Positions 14,998-23,334 of a stretch of 64,000 bases of DNA are shown one piece after another. The notes beneath the pieces were generated by a model. That model ran no database searches, was not told the DNA's origin, and worked only from the letters and a program-made list of their open reading frames with translations. This DNA comes from Streptomyces klenkii (lineage in GTDB: Bacteria; Actinomycetota; Actinomycetes; Streptomycetales; Streptomycetaceae). A program made the position numbers and the translations under genes. The stretch covers positions 1-64,000 of the forward strand of contig NZ_RBAM01000019.1 in NCBI RefSeq assembly GCF_003626645.1, written 5' to 3'. The first letter of the stretch is position 1. Every line of letters starts with the position of its first letter.

Positions 14998-16593
14998 ATG
15001 ACCGACCACGCCCTGCCCAGAAGTGACAAGGACCCGCGGCTCCTGCCGATGTGCACGCCTGTCCAGAACTTCTACGCCATCCCGCACGAGAAGCTCCAGG
15101 CCATGGTCGAGCACGCGGACCAGCACAAGGTCTTCGCGGTCGCCCTCACCCTCAACGGCGCGGCCCAGGCCATCAAGAAGCTCGGCGACGACCTCAAAAA
15201 GCACATGGAGGGCGTCGTCTGGTCGGGCCCGGCCGGCGAAGCCTTTCGCAAGTGGGGAAACTCCATGGCCAATGAGACGCTCCGGCTCAGTGATTACGCC
15301 AAGGAGGTCGACAAGTGGATGAACTTCGCGTCCACCGACCTGGGCAGCGCACGGCGTATGCCGAAGTACTCTCCGCAGGACAAGGCCACGGTCGACGCTT
15401 GGCTGAAGAACCACCCGCTGGCACTGGGCAAGGTCCCCATGCCCGGCCTGGAGCCTCTCGGCGGCAACAACCTGGTGAGCGGCGGCCCGACGCAGAAAGA
15501 GGCGTACGACGCCCAGAAGCGGCTCGACGACAACCATAAGGCAGCAGCTGGGCTGATGAAGGCGCTGTCGGAGTCGTACGACCAGTCGGCGACGCAGATC
15601 TTGCGGGCGGGCAGGCCTAATTTCCGGCCTATGCCGGATCAGATGATGCCGTCAGCCCGGGAGCCTGAACGGGACGGCCTTGAGCACGTCGGCTTGGCCG
15701 GTGATGTTTCCGGCGCGCAATCGTCTGGTGGAGCTGCTGGAGTCTCGTCAGTCGGCTATTCAGGTCGTGAGGCGCTTGCACGGAGTTCCGAGGGCGTGTC
15801 GACACCGTCTCAACCTGTGGAACGGATTAGTAGGCGTCCGGACCTTGACCTCTCCGGCGGTGTTGAGGCACCACATCGCGTGCCGGTACCGCAGCCCGAC
15901 CGACCTCCGGTCACTCCGCCGGACGCCGGGAAACCTGAGATCCCCGTGCCGCATGTCCCTGTGCCCAGTTGGCCGAGGCCTGAGCGACGCCCTGATGCAG
16001 GTCGCCGCCCAGGAGGGCCGATTCCTGATCGGGGCGGACGGCCCACACCTAGGATTCCGACCCCTGGGACCGGCCCCGGTACCAGCCGCCGTCCGGACAT
16101 CCAGCTGCCGAACGTGCCGCGCGACGGCATCGTCGGCGGTCGCCCCACGCCGCGCGGACCATCTGCGCCGACGCAGAACCCCGGACGGGTTCCGGTATTC
16201 GGTACGGAGCCCTCCCCGCGGCAGGGCCAGACCCGACCGCCCATGGTCCCCGGTACGGGCTTTGGTGGAATGCCGGGTCCTGTGACTGGCAGCCCAGGAG
16301 CCGGGAGGACCAGGGCGACGGAGCCCGGCGGAGTCGTCGGAGGGCGCCCCGGGGGCGGCGGCGCAGCCTTCACACCAGGTGGCTCGGGTCTGGTGCGTGG
16401 CGTGGGCACAGGGGAGAACCGCAACAACGCCTCTGGAAGGCCGGGGGTAACGGGCGGCTTCATGCCTGCGGCAGGTCTGGGTGGTGCCTCTCCGGAGCGG
16501 CGGTCTGGCGGTCGCCGCCCTGACTACCTTGTCGAGGACGAGGAGACCTGGAACCAGGATGGTAAGCGTGTTGTGCCGCCAGTGATCGAGTAG
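14998..16593 (+). CDS. WXG100-domain protein with a long proline-rich tail
   Basis: 531 residues. The N-terminal 190 residues are helical with the motif VVWSGPAGEAF near residue 77, a W-x-G turn between two helices typical of ESX-type proteins. From about residue 200 to the end the protein is Pro/Gly/Arg-rich and repetitive (GGRPTPRGP, GRPTPRIPTPG), probably extended at the cell surface. Third codon positions are less GC-rich from about 15650 to 15900 than in neighbouring genes, hinting at foreign origin. It is followed 11 bp later by a mycosin. Likely secreted by a type VII-like system; no core secretion ATPase gene is in this window. Confidence 0.78.
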   Translation: MTDHALPRSDKDPRLLPMCTPVQNFYAIPHEKLQAMVEHADQHKVFAVALTLNGAAQAIKKLGDDLKKHMEGVVWSGPAGEAFRKWGNSMANETLRLSDYAKEVDKWMNFASTDLGSARRMPKYSPQDKATVDAWLKNHPLALGKVPMPGLEPLGGNNLVSGGPTQKEAYDAQKRLDDNHKAAAGLMKALSESYDQSATQILRAGRPNFRPMPDQMMPSAREPERDGLEHVGLAGDVSGAQSSGGAAGVSSVGYSGREALARSSEGVSTPSQPVERISRRPDLDLSGGVEAPHRVPVPQPDRPPVTPPDAGKPEIPVPHVPVPSWPRPERRPDAGRRPGGPIPDRGGRPTPRIPTPGTGPGTSRRPDIQLPNVPRDGIVGGRPTPRGPSAPTQNPGRVPVFGTEPSPRQGQTRPPMVPGTGFGGMPGPVTGSPGAGRTRATEPGGVVGGRPGGGGAAFTPGGSGLVRGVGTGENRNNASGRPGVTGGFMPAAGLGGASPERRSGGRRPDYLVEDEETWNQDGKRVVPPVIE

Positions 16594-16604
16594 AGGAAAC
16601 CTAC

Positions 16605-17798
16605 ATGCGCAGTGCTCGTGCTGTTGCTTCTCTTTTGGTCGGCCTGACTATGGTCGGGGTTGCGGTCTTGCCAGCTCACGCCGACACCATCCGCTCCAGG
16701 CAATGGCATCTGGACGCCATGCACGCGGAAGAGATGTGGGAGACGGGTACCGGTGCTGGCGTCACAGTCGCAGTGATCGACACCGGAGTCGATGCGAGTC
16801 TGCCCGACCTAGAGGGACAGGTCCTCGAAGGGAAAAACTTCTCGGGCGAGCCGGGTGATGCTCATACGGATCCCAACGGCCACGGCACAGGGATGGCCGC
16901 CCTGATCGCTGGAACAGGGAAGCGAGGCAGTGATACGGGAGCCTACGGCCTTGCTCCCGGGGCGAAGATTCTCCCTGTTCGTGTCGGAGGGAAGTACTTC
17001 AAGGACGGCTCCGAGAGCATGGTCGCCGCACTCCGGTATGCGGCGGAATCAGACGCCAAGATCATCAATATTTCTCAGGGCGGCCCGGGATGGAGCGAGG
17101 AAGAGGGGAAGGCCATCGCCTATGCCTTGAGCAAGGGAAAAATGATCTTTGCATCAGTCGGAAACACCGGCGACAAGGGAAACTCGGTGGAGTATCCATC
17201 CTCCGCTCCCGGTGTCATCGGTGTGGCTGCACTCGACCAGGAGGGCGCTCCCGCCAAGTGGTCGCAGCACGGGCCCCAAGTCGACCTCGCTGCCCCGGGG
17301 GTGGATATGGTCGCAGCCTGCCCAGGCGGCACCGGTATATGTCGGAGCAGGGGCACAAGTGATGCTTCCGCCCTCGCCTCCGCCTCCGCCGCCCTAATCT
17401 GGTCCGTCCACCCCAACTGGACCGCCAACCAGGTCACCCGCGTCCTCATCAACACCGCAGGGGGGCCTGACACCGGGGAGAAGCGCAACGACTACGTCGG
17501 CTACGGCGCCGTCCGTCCCCGTATCGCCCTCAAGGACCCGGGCGACCCGGGCCCGGCCGACGTGAACCCTCTCCCGGGGCCAGCAGCTTCGCAGGCGCCG
17601 AAGAGCGACGACGGCACGGACAGCGCTGACAGGCTCTCGAAGCCCTCAGGCGCCGAAGCCTCGGCGAACAACGGTGGCGCCGCTACCAAATGGATCGCCC
17701 TCGGCGCCGGAGCAGCCGTCCTCGTGGGCGCCGCCATTACCACCCCGATTCTCCTCTCCCGCCGCCGCAAGGCCGGCCAGGGCGCCACGCCCCTCTGA
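16605..17798 (+). CDS. Mycosin-type subtilisin protease (type VII secretion-associated)
   Basis: 397 residues. A signal peptide (residues 1-26, ending PAHA) precedes a subtilase domain with Asp59 in AVIDTG, His93 in NGHGTG, the oxyanion Asn187 in SVGNTG and Ser252 in RGTSDAS. A Pro-rich linker and a C-terminal membrane helix (about 362-386) followed by SRRRK complete the mycosin layout, with the protease held outside the membrane. Mycosins are structural and processing partners of ESX secretion channels. The gene directly follows two ESX-like genes. Confidence 0.9.
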   Translation: MRSARAVASLLVGLTMVGVAVLPAHADTIRSRQWHLDAMHAEEMWETGTGAGVTVAVIDTGVDASLPDLEGQVLEGKNFSGEPGDAHTDPNGHGTGMAALIAGTGKRGSDTGAYGLAPGAKILPVRVGGKYFKDGSESMVAALRYAAESDAKIINISQGGPGWSEEEGKAIAYALSKGKMIFASVGNTGDKGNSVEYPSSAPGVIGVAALDQEGAPAKWSQHGPQVDLAAPGVDMVAACPGGTGICRSRGTSDASALASASAALIWSVHPNWTANQVTRVLINTAGGPDTGEKRNDYVGYGAVRPRIALKDPGDPGPADVNPLPGPAASQAPKSDDGTDSADRLSKPSGAEASANNGGAATKWIALGAGAAVLVGAAITTPILLSRRRKAGQGATPL

Positions 17799-17800
17799 AT

Positions 17801-17989
17801 GTGTCGGAGGAAGGCGGTGCATGGGGATACCCCGAGTATGGAAAGTTCTTCAGAACGGTTCGTTTCACCATCACCACCGAGCGCAAGCTCGATGGTGCCC
17901 GGGTAGTAAACGCCACTGATCGGGATCTACCTGTCAAGCTCCTGACCGCTTTCGCCGAGGACGCGGTCAGGAGGCACGGCGAGGGCTGA
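17801..17989 (+). CDS. Small hypothetical protein after the mycosin gene
   Basis: 62 residues from a GTG at 17801, two bases after the mycosin stop. The frame has coding-like third positions and ends LPVKLLTAFAEDAVRRHGEG. No family is recognised and no membrane or signal segment is present. There is no clear ribosome site of its own, so expression would depend on coupling to the mycosin gene. Confidence 0.45.
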   Translation: MSEEGGAWGYPEYGKFFRTVRFTITTERKLDGARVVNATDRDLPVKLLTAFAEDAVRRHGEG

Positions 17990-18061
17990 TCAGTGTCGTG
18001 GCTGGGCGCCTGGCGGTAGCCGACGTCCCTGCCGTTGTCTGTGTCCTACAGGCTGGTTCGC

Positions 18062-18538
18062 CTAGCGCACTCTGCGCCAGGTCCACCCCGAACTGAGGAC
18101 CACTTTCTCCAGGGCCTTCTTCACATCGCGCGTATCCAGCGTCGTGACTCGGCGCCGACGGCCGTCGGGCCCCCTCTCGCGTGTCCATTCCACAGTGAAT
18201 GTCCCCCCGGGGCGGTACCCGTGTTGCATAGATGGCCCACCCCCGGCGGAAGACCACTGTTCCTGGACAGCCTGCACCTCATGCCCTGACGGGTCCAGAT
18301 ACATCCGGAGCCTAAGTCTCCGCTCCTCCTGCCGATCGGAGTTGTCGAAACTGCTCGTCCGGAACCACCACTCCGCCACCACGTCGGCGTGCTCAGCAGG
18401 ACCGGCGTTGCGTATGAGAAAAGGAACGCGTAGACCGTTGATTGCGAGCATTGCGTCCCGGACCTCCAAGGCGGAAAGCGGCACGACATCACTGTCGGGG
18501 TACTTGGTGCCGAGCAATTTGTCCCATAGGCGGCCCAT
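18062..18538 (-). CDS. Hypothetical protein, common near Streptomyces secretion loci
   Basis: 158 residues starting MGRLWDKLLGTKYPDSDVVP. The N-terminus predicts a small alpha segment followed by a beta-rich body (VVAEWWFRTSSF, LRLRMYLDPSGHEV) and ends SSGWTWRRVR. I recall similar hypothetical proteins with a GTKYPD opening in Streptomyces but know no function. It starts two bases after the LpqN-like gene ends, so it is the last gene of the minus-strand operon that contains the WXG protein. Confidence 0.72.
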   Translation of the reverse strand: MGRLWDKLLGTKYPDSDVVPLSALEVRDAMLAINGLRVPFLIRNAGPAEHADVVAEWWFRTSSFDNSDRQEERRLRLRMYLDPSGHEVQAVQEQWSSAGGGPSMQHGYRPGGTFTVEWTRERGPDGRRRRVTTLDTRDVKKALEKVVLSSGWTWRRVR

Positions 18539-18540
18539 CG

Positions 18541-19068
18541 CTAGATCTCCACCCTGGCGCTGGGGCGCACTGTGCGCACGAAGTCCTGGAAGTCCGCAAG
18601 GACGGTGTCATGCTGGGCCGTGGTGGTGGTCAGGGTCAGCCGGACTGCTGCCTGTTGGCGAGGGTCCGCGACATCCACTACGGACAGGTAGACCTGGGAC
18701 TGGACGAGGTCGTGGCGTGCACTGCCGACGGCGGCCGCGAAGGACAGCCGTTGAATCAGGGCGGGAGTGTCCGCGGAGCCGACCTCGCGGCGATCGACCA
18801 ACACCACCGACTCAGCGAAGTGGCGTAGGCGCTTCACCGATTCTTCGGCGATCTCATCCAGCATTTCCGCGTCCGGCCGGTACTCGCCATCGATGGTGAT
18901 GTTGGCGGTGAAACCGGCGTCCGACTGAGGATGGACCGCGGCGAAGGCCACACCAGTGGCGCCGCCTGTCTCTGGATCGACGGCGAGCCAGCCGTCGGGC
19001 AGGCGGAATTCGAGCGGTACCGGCAGTGCTGCGTCCAACTCGGAGCCTCCTTTCATGGGGGAGCGCAT
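18541..19068 (-). CDS. LpqN/DcrB-like protein, cytosolic
   Basis: 175 residues with the pattern of the LpqN/DcrB (DUF1795-like) fold: LPDGWLAV, then VAFAAVHP, FTANITIDGEY, a helix around residues 65-85, a strand-rich second half (ALIQRLSFAA, VQSQVYLSVVD, AVRLTLTTTT) and a closing helix FQDFVRTVRP. Unlike mycobacterial LpqN there is no signal peptide or lipobox. Its start overlaps the stop of the WXG protein gene, so the two are translationally coupled. A chaperone or adaptor role for that protein is plausible by analogy with DcrB-fold adaptors of other secretion systems; this is inference. Confidence 0.65.
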   Translation of the reverse strand: MRSPMKGGSELDAALPVPLEFRLPDGWLAVDPETGGATGVAFAAVHPQSDAGFTANITIDGEYRPDAEMLDEIAEESVKRLRHFAESVVLVDRREVGSADTPALIQRLSFAAAVGSARHDLVQSQVYLSVVDVADPRQQAAVRLTLTTTTAQHDTVLADFQDFVRTVRPSARVEI

Positions 19069-20363
19069 CAGAACCAGCTGCTCACAGTGTTCTTGACGGA
19101 GCCGGCGGCATCACCTATCGCATCGGCCGCATGGATGGCGGCCTTGCCGAACTTGTGCGGATCGACGGTGATCTCGGCTCCCAGAGCACCGCCGAGGGGC
19201 GCGGCGACACCTGCCTTGGCACCGATCTTCCACTTGCCGGTCTTCTCGTCCTTCTCGTAGCCGAACTTGCCCTCCGCTCCGCCGCCGGCCCACCCCTCGG
19301 CCGTTCCGCCGATGCCAATGCCGGCGAACTCGAAGCCGCCGGCTACGCCACCCTTCGCTCCGGCGAATGCCTTCGCGCCCACGCCGACCTCTTTCTTGGT
19401 CGCTTTGGCGCTGACTCCGGCCTCTTCGCCGACGAATCCCTCAGCCCGTCCATAGAGAGGGATATGCCCGCTGTCTTCGCGTACTTCGACCATGCCTCGC
19501 CCACCCCAGGACGCCTCGGCGCTGGCGCTGGCACCCTTCTGGCTGAAGCCGTAGTTCGCTGTGGTCCTCGCTCCCGCGTAGGCGTCGGCGGTCACCGACA
19601 CATCCGCTGGCCCGTCGGTCAGCGATCTCTTCGCGGTGACATGCCCCACGTCGCCGTATGCCTTGAGCCTGCCCTCCTTGCCGTACGAGGGGCTGCCAGT
19701 TGCGGAGGAGCCGACACCGGGGCCGGTGGTCGTGACTTTCCACCCGTCGGGCTTCGTAGTACCGGCCCCCGGTGTTCCGGCCTTCGCCAAGTCGCTCTCG
19801 GCGTGCGCGTTGAATCCGCCAAGGCCCGGCGCGCGTCCCAGCGCGCGCCTGACACTCTGGTCGGCCTCGTCCACGGCTCCCACCGCCTTGGCGATGGCGT
19901 CGGTCCACTCCTGCGCCTTCTGCTGGGCATCGGCTACGGCCCGGGGGTAGTCCGGATCGTGCTGGAGAGCCTGCTTCTCCTGTGCGGACAGCTTGTCGAA
20001 GCCCACGTACGTGGCCTTGCCGGAGCCGTCGACCTTGAAGTCCTTGGCCTTGGCATCGGCGACCAGGTCTTTCACGGTTTTCTGTAGTCGGGAAAGCTCG
20101 GTGTGCGCCTGCTTCAAGAGGCTGGCGACGGCCAGTGCCTCCGCCTTGGCTGCGGCATATTCGGAGGCTGTGACCGTGGCACTGTCCTGATGCGCAGCGC
20201 GGGCTTGTCCCTGCCAATTGCCGTTGGACAGCGCACGATGGACGTGTGTCTCGTAATTGTCCTTCAGCTCTCCGAAGCGCTCTCCCATTTTCTGCCACAG
20301 CCCGGAAGCGTTCAGTAGCGGCGCCAGATCGGCGGTCGTCACGTCTTTGTAGCTCAGCGGCAC
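19068..20363 (-). CDS. WXG-type protein with an Ala/Gly-rich beta-repeat C-terminus (candidate type VII effector)
   Basis: 431 residues. Residues 1-110 form a helical hairpin with NWQG near residue 49 as the W-x-G turn; YVGFD near residue 118 fits YxxxD. A third helical stretch runs to about 180. From about 230 the protein is built of short alternating stretches rich in Ala, Gly and Ser (SVTADAYAGA, SASAEASWGG, GVGAKAFAGAKGG, GGTAEGWAGGG), ending in a helix and SSWF. No enzyme motif is seen. The C-terminus could be a membrane-active or structural domain. Neighbours are a small WXG-like gene upstream and the LpqN/DcrB-like gene downstream. Confidence 0.72.
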   Translation of the reverse strand: MPLSYKDVTTADLAPLLNASGLWQKMGERFGELKDNYETHVHRALSNGNWQGQARAAHQDSATVTASEYAAAKAEALAVASLLKQAHTELSRLQKTVKDLVADAKAKDFKVDGSGKATYVGFDKLSAQEKQALQHDPDYPRAVADAQQKAQEWTDAIAKAVGAVDEADQSVRRALGRAPGLGGFNAHAESDLAKAGTPGAGTTKPDGWKVTTTGPGVGSSATGSPSYGKEGRLKAYGDVGHVTAKRSLTDGPADVSVTADAYAGARTTANYGFSQKGASASAEASWGGRGMVEVREDSGHIPLYGRAEGFVGEEAGVSAKATKKEVGVGAKAFAGAKGGVAGGFEFAGIGIGGTAEGWAGGGAEGKFGYEKDEKTGKWKIGAKAGVAAPLGGALGAEITVDPHKFGKAAIHAADAIGDAAGSVKNTVSSWF

Positions 20364-20376
20364 GGTCGACCCCCGG

Positions 20377-20847
20377 TCACCACTCGTTTATTCGGCTGTG
20401 GAACGGCCCCTGCGGATTGCTCGTCGCATCGAACTGGGCTCCTGTGACGATGTCCTGGCCGCGAAAGAGGGTGTTCGTTCCGCGCAGAGCGTCCAGTTCT
20501 CGGTTCAGACGGCTCATCAGCCCGCGCGCCTGTCCCTGCCAGAGGGCCATTGCTTCTGAGAGCCCTTTCTCCGTGGCCCAAGCGGACAGTCCCTTCAAGC
20601 CCGTGTCCGGCTTCAGCAGATTCGACCGCAGGACCCCTGGACCAGCGAGGGGCGGCCTCACCTCTCCGCCGCCTTCGCCCATGCGGCCGGCGGCCTGGGT
20701 GTCCGGCAGCAGATGCTGCTCCATGTAGCTCGCGGCCATCTTCTTGTCGCTCGCCGAGCTGGCAAGCGTCCCCTGAGCGCCGCCCGCCCCACCGGCAGCC
20801 GGTTGGTTCGGCTGCGGTCGCTGCTGTGCAGAGTCTCCGGAACCCAT
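20377..20847 (-). CDS. Small WXG-like partner protein
   Basis: 156 residues from the ATG at 20847, with a GGGGGGTGA ribosome site. After a disordered Gly/Gln/Pro-rich start (residues 1-30) comes a helical region containing ALWQGQARGLMSRLNREL, a W-x-G-like turn. It ends RINEW. It lies 13 bp before the larger WXG protein gene, as ESX partner genes often do, so it may form a heterodimer with it. Family not recognised. Confidence 0.65.
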   Translation of the reverse strand: MGSGDSAQQRPQPNQPAAGGAGGAQGTLASSASDKKMAASYMEQHLLPDTQAAGRMGEGGGEVRPPLAGPGVLRSNLLKPDTGLKGLSAWATEKGLSEAMALWQGQARGLMSRLNRELDALRGTNTLFRGQDIVTGAQFDATSNPQGPFHSRINEW

Positions 20848-20935
20848 GGGTGACTCACCCCCCTCTGTGCATGTGCGTCTACCTGTTCGGCGCCGAATGG
20901 CGCAACGCAAGTGCCTGGCGTGTACCTTACAGAGC

Positions 20936-21266
20936 TCAGCGATCCTGCCGTTCGGCCTGTTTCGCAAGTGCGAGCACGGTCACGACCACGGCTCCAGCCA
21001 AGCAGAGCCCCGCGTAACCCAGGCGCCGGCTCCGAGCAACCGCGCAGTCCGTGTTGTGTGCTGTGACCCCGGCCTTCTCCCGCGGGAAGATGACCGAGCA
21101 GAAGGCTCTTGCTCGCCCCCTGGCATGCCAGCAGCACACTAGCGTCCGCGTAGCTGCCGAACCAGGTAAGGGAACCCGTCCAGCCGTTCCTGAGGGTGGC
21201 GGTCCCATTGTCATCAGCGATTGGAGATCCTGGCGTGTGCGGGCGCAAGGAGATGACTCCTGCCAC
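20936..21266 (-). pseudogene. Possible frameshifted small membrane protein gene
   Basis: A GTG at 21266, 18 bp after the lipoprotein stop, opens a frame (MAGVISLRPHTPGS) with coding-like third positions to about 21105. From there the coding-like frame is one register away and continues to a stop at 20936, with a membrane helix near its end (LGYAGLCLAGAVVVTVLALA). Either a base has been lost near 21100-21115 or only the second part, from an in-frame start upstream, is real. No family is recognised. Confidence 0.3.
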
Positions 21267-21284
21267 AGGAACTGCTTCGGTCTT

Positions 21285-22019
21285 CTAGCCCACGCGGCTG
21301 CGGAACTCGCTCATCGTTATGGTCTTGTCCTTCGGCGGCATCGTGATGGTGAACTTCTCGCCGAATGAGTCGTACGTTGTGGTGCTTGTGCGGCCGTCTC
21401 GCGTGGACTTCTGCTGGAGAAGGCGGTATGTGCCTTCGTTTGCTATTTGATAGACGTCCTGTGTCGGTCCGGCCGCGGCGGCCACCGCGAAGGTTTTGAC
21501 GCCGTTGACTGTGCTGTCCTGCTCAGGTTCAGGCTTGGCCATTTCAGGGATCTTGTAATAGGCATCGCAGGGTTGACCTTGGCTCGTCACGTAGGCGTCG
21601 GACAGCGAGGACGGGACCGTGGGATCCGCCCGGCCCGATTGTCGCAGGGCGTCGGCGAGAAGGGTTGCGCTGGTGTACGTCGTGCCGTCCTTGCAGAACA
21701 CGTCGCTGGTCTTTCCCGTGCGGTCGGACGTGGTCCTCACGTGGAGCCCCTGCTGAGGGACCCACCACATCTCCGTGCTTCCACCACCGAGGGCGGTCGT
21801 GGTGCCGGAGGCGTGGAATGACCGGATGCGCATCTGGAAGTTCACGCTACTGATGATCAGCGTGTCCTTGTCGGCGCCGGCTGAGGCTGAGGCTGTGGGG
21901 GCGGTCGTCTCCGTCCCGGAGATCGGGCTCGCCGGCGCGGAACTGTCACTGCATGCGGTGAGGAACGTGCTCAAGGCGGTAATCGCTAAGGTCGTTCGGA
22001 CTACGGCAAGGCGTGGCAT
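21285..22019 (-). CDS. Putative lipoprotein, LppX/LprG-like in outline
   Basis: 244 residues from the ATG at 22019. The signal peptide ends FLTAC with the lipid-bearing cysteine at residue 23, followed by a Ser/Thr/Ala-rich linker. The body alternates strands with features such as VNFQMRIRSFHASGTTTA and FGEKFTITMPP near the end, the general pattern of small mycolata/Streptomyces lipoproteins that have an LppX-like beta-sheet fold. Two cysteines (about 131 and 172) may form a disulfide. First gene of the minus-strand group with the WXG proteins; role unknown. Confidence 0.75.
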   Translation of the reverse strand: MPRLAVVRTTLAITALSTFLTACSDSSAPASPISGTETTAPTASASAGADKDTLIISSVNFQMRIRSFHASGTTTALGGGSTEMWWVPQQGLHVRTTSDRTGKTSDVFCKDGTTYTSATLLADALRQSGRADPTVPSSLSDAYVTSQGQPCDAYYKIPEMAKPEPEQDSTVNGVKTFAVAAAAGPTQDVYQIANEGTYRLLQQKSTRDGRTSTTTYDSFGEKFTITMPPKDKTITMSEFRSRVG

Positions 22020-22301
22020 CGAAACGCAACTCCAGGTAACGGGCTGTGGTGGTGGGGGAGGACAGGATGGTGTGCGGCTCCCCAGCCTCGCTTCCGGCCC
22101 CCTTGAGACGCGCTGCCGACTTGGTCCGCGGTTTGTCCCATGCCGTAGTGACACCGGGCGAGCGTGTGTTCGACGCTAGCAGGACCAGGAGTCCGCTGGC
22201 CCTCTCTTAACGATCTCTTGGTTGCCCAGCCCCCTCCGCACCTGCCAAGCATGCCTGGCGCGACGTCAGGTGCGAATGCCTGTACGGAGTGGGCCTGGGG
22301 A

Positions 22302-22517
22302 TCAGAGGGCAGTTGGGAAGTTTCCGGCTCTGAGTCCGGTCACGAATGCTGACCATGCATCAATGGCTAGGACGATGATGGGGCCGTGATGGGTCTTGCT
22401 GTCTCGGATAGAGATGATATCGCTGAATCTGTCGGCAACCTCAACGCAGTCATTTTCCAGGCCGCTGTAACTGGACTTTCGCCATGTGACGATGTCCGGG
22501 CCGGGTATGCCATTCAC
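22302..22517 (-). CDS. DUF397 domain protein
   Basis: 71 residues. It carries the DUF397 core TWRKSSYSGLENDCVEVAD and ends with DAWSAFVTGLRAG. Such proteins are usually encoded right after an HTH/DUF5753 regulator and are thought to act with it, as in BldB/WhiJ-like systems. The GTG start at 22517 overlaps the expected stop of the regulator gene in GTGA, which fits translational coupling if the regulator's frame is restored. Confidence 0.87.
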   Translation of the reverse strand: MNGIPGPDIVTWRKSSYSGLENDCVEVADRFSDIISIRDSKTHHGPIIVLAIDAWSAFVTGLRAGNFPTAL

Positions 22518-23334
22518 TGGTATTCCTCCATGTATCTGCGGATGAGTTCCAACGATTCGTGCTCCGTAGCGCAAGTCCGCGCACCATGTCGAATCGCTGG
22601 GATAGTTCCACCACGCGCTTGGCAGACTCCACCAACTCGCCGGATCCGAACGATTCGACATAGGCCAGTGTCGAGCCGATGGGGGCGGTGAGGAGTGTCA
22701 GGCTGCCTCCGAGCATCCAATACTCGCCTCGTTCGAAAGGCAGTACCTGAATCGTGGCGTCCGGGTTCTCGGCTGCTTTCAGGATCTGGGCGAGTTGGCC
22801 GGCCATCGTCACCTTTCCGCCGACCGGCCGTTTGAGTGCCGCTTCATCCATGACTGCCCAATACGGTGGCGGGTCTTCGCGACTGAATACTTGCTTACGG
22901 TTCATGCGAGCGGCAACGGCTTCGTCGAAGTGCTCTCTCGGTGCTTTGGGGCGGGATGTCCGTAGGAGCGCGCGTGCGTAGTCTTCGGTCTGTAGGAGTG
23001 CGGGGATGGCGCTGCTGGTGAAGACCTGAATGCGTTCGGCCTGGCTCTCCCTGGCGGCAGCCTTGCGGCCGTACTCCTGCGGCGATCCCTCGCGGGCCAT
23101 CTCCAGAAACTCGACAAGGGTTCCTCCCATGTCGAAATGCTGGTCCAGAGCGGCTATCAGGGCGTCGGACGGGAGCTGCCCGCCGAGTTCAGCCCTGTGG
23201 ATGTAGCTGTGGCCGTAGCGCGTCGCCTCCGCCAGCTCGCGCAGTGACAGGCCCTCGCGCTTCCTGAGGTGCTGGAGCATGGATCCGAGCACCTGGCGCG
23301 GAGTCAGCCGACTGTCGCCCTCTCGCTCCGTCAT
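22450..23334 (-). CDS. HTH regulator with DUF5753 (Scr1/WhiJ-like), frameshifted near its end
   Basis: An XRE-type helix-turn-helix lies at residues about 18-70 (LRKREGLSLRELAEATRYGHSYIHRAELG), followed by the DUF5753 region (IPALLQTEDYARALL, VMDEAALKRPVGG). As written the frame runs to 22450 and over the DUF397 gene. One extra base near 22554-22562 would give S-T-E-S-L-E-L-I-R-R-Y-M-E-E-Y-Q and a stop at 22514 that overlaps the DUF397 start, the normal ending for this family. So a one-base deletion, or a sequencing error, is likely. ATG 23334 is chosen for the family start MTEREG. Confidence 0.85.
   Translation of the reverse strand: MTEREGDSRLTPRQVLGSMLQHLRKREGLSLRELAEATRYGHSYIHRAELGGQLPSDALIAALDQHFDMGGTLVEFLEMAREGSPQEYGRKAAARESQAERIQVFTSSAIPALLQTEDYARALLRTSRPKAPREHFDEAVAARMNRKQVFSREDPPPYWAVMDEAALKRPVGGKVTMAGQLAQILKAAENPDATIQVLPFERGEYWMLGGSLTLLTAPIGSTLAYVESFGSGELVESAKRVVELSQRFDMVRGLALRSTNRWNSSADTWRNTSEWHTRPGHRHMAKVQLQRPGK

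Noticed and set aside
14494..21266. A complete ESX/type VII secretion locus
   Set aside because: No EccB, EccC, EccD or EccE gene is present; only substrates, a mycosin and accessory proteins are seen.
22020..22301. A gene in the gap between the lipoprotein and the DUF397 gene
   Set aside because: Frames are short, lack coding bias and ribosome sites; I see only a likely promoter region for the lipoprotein.
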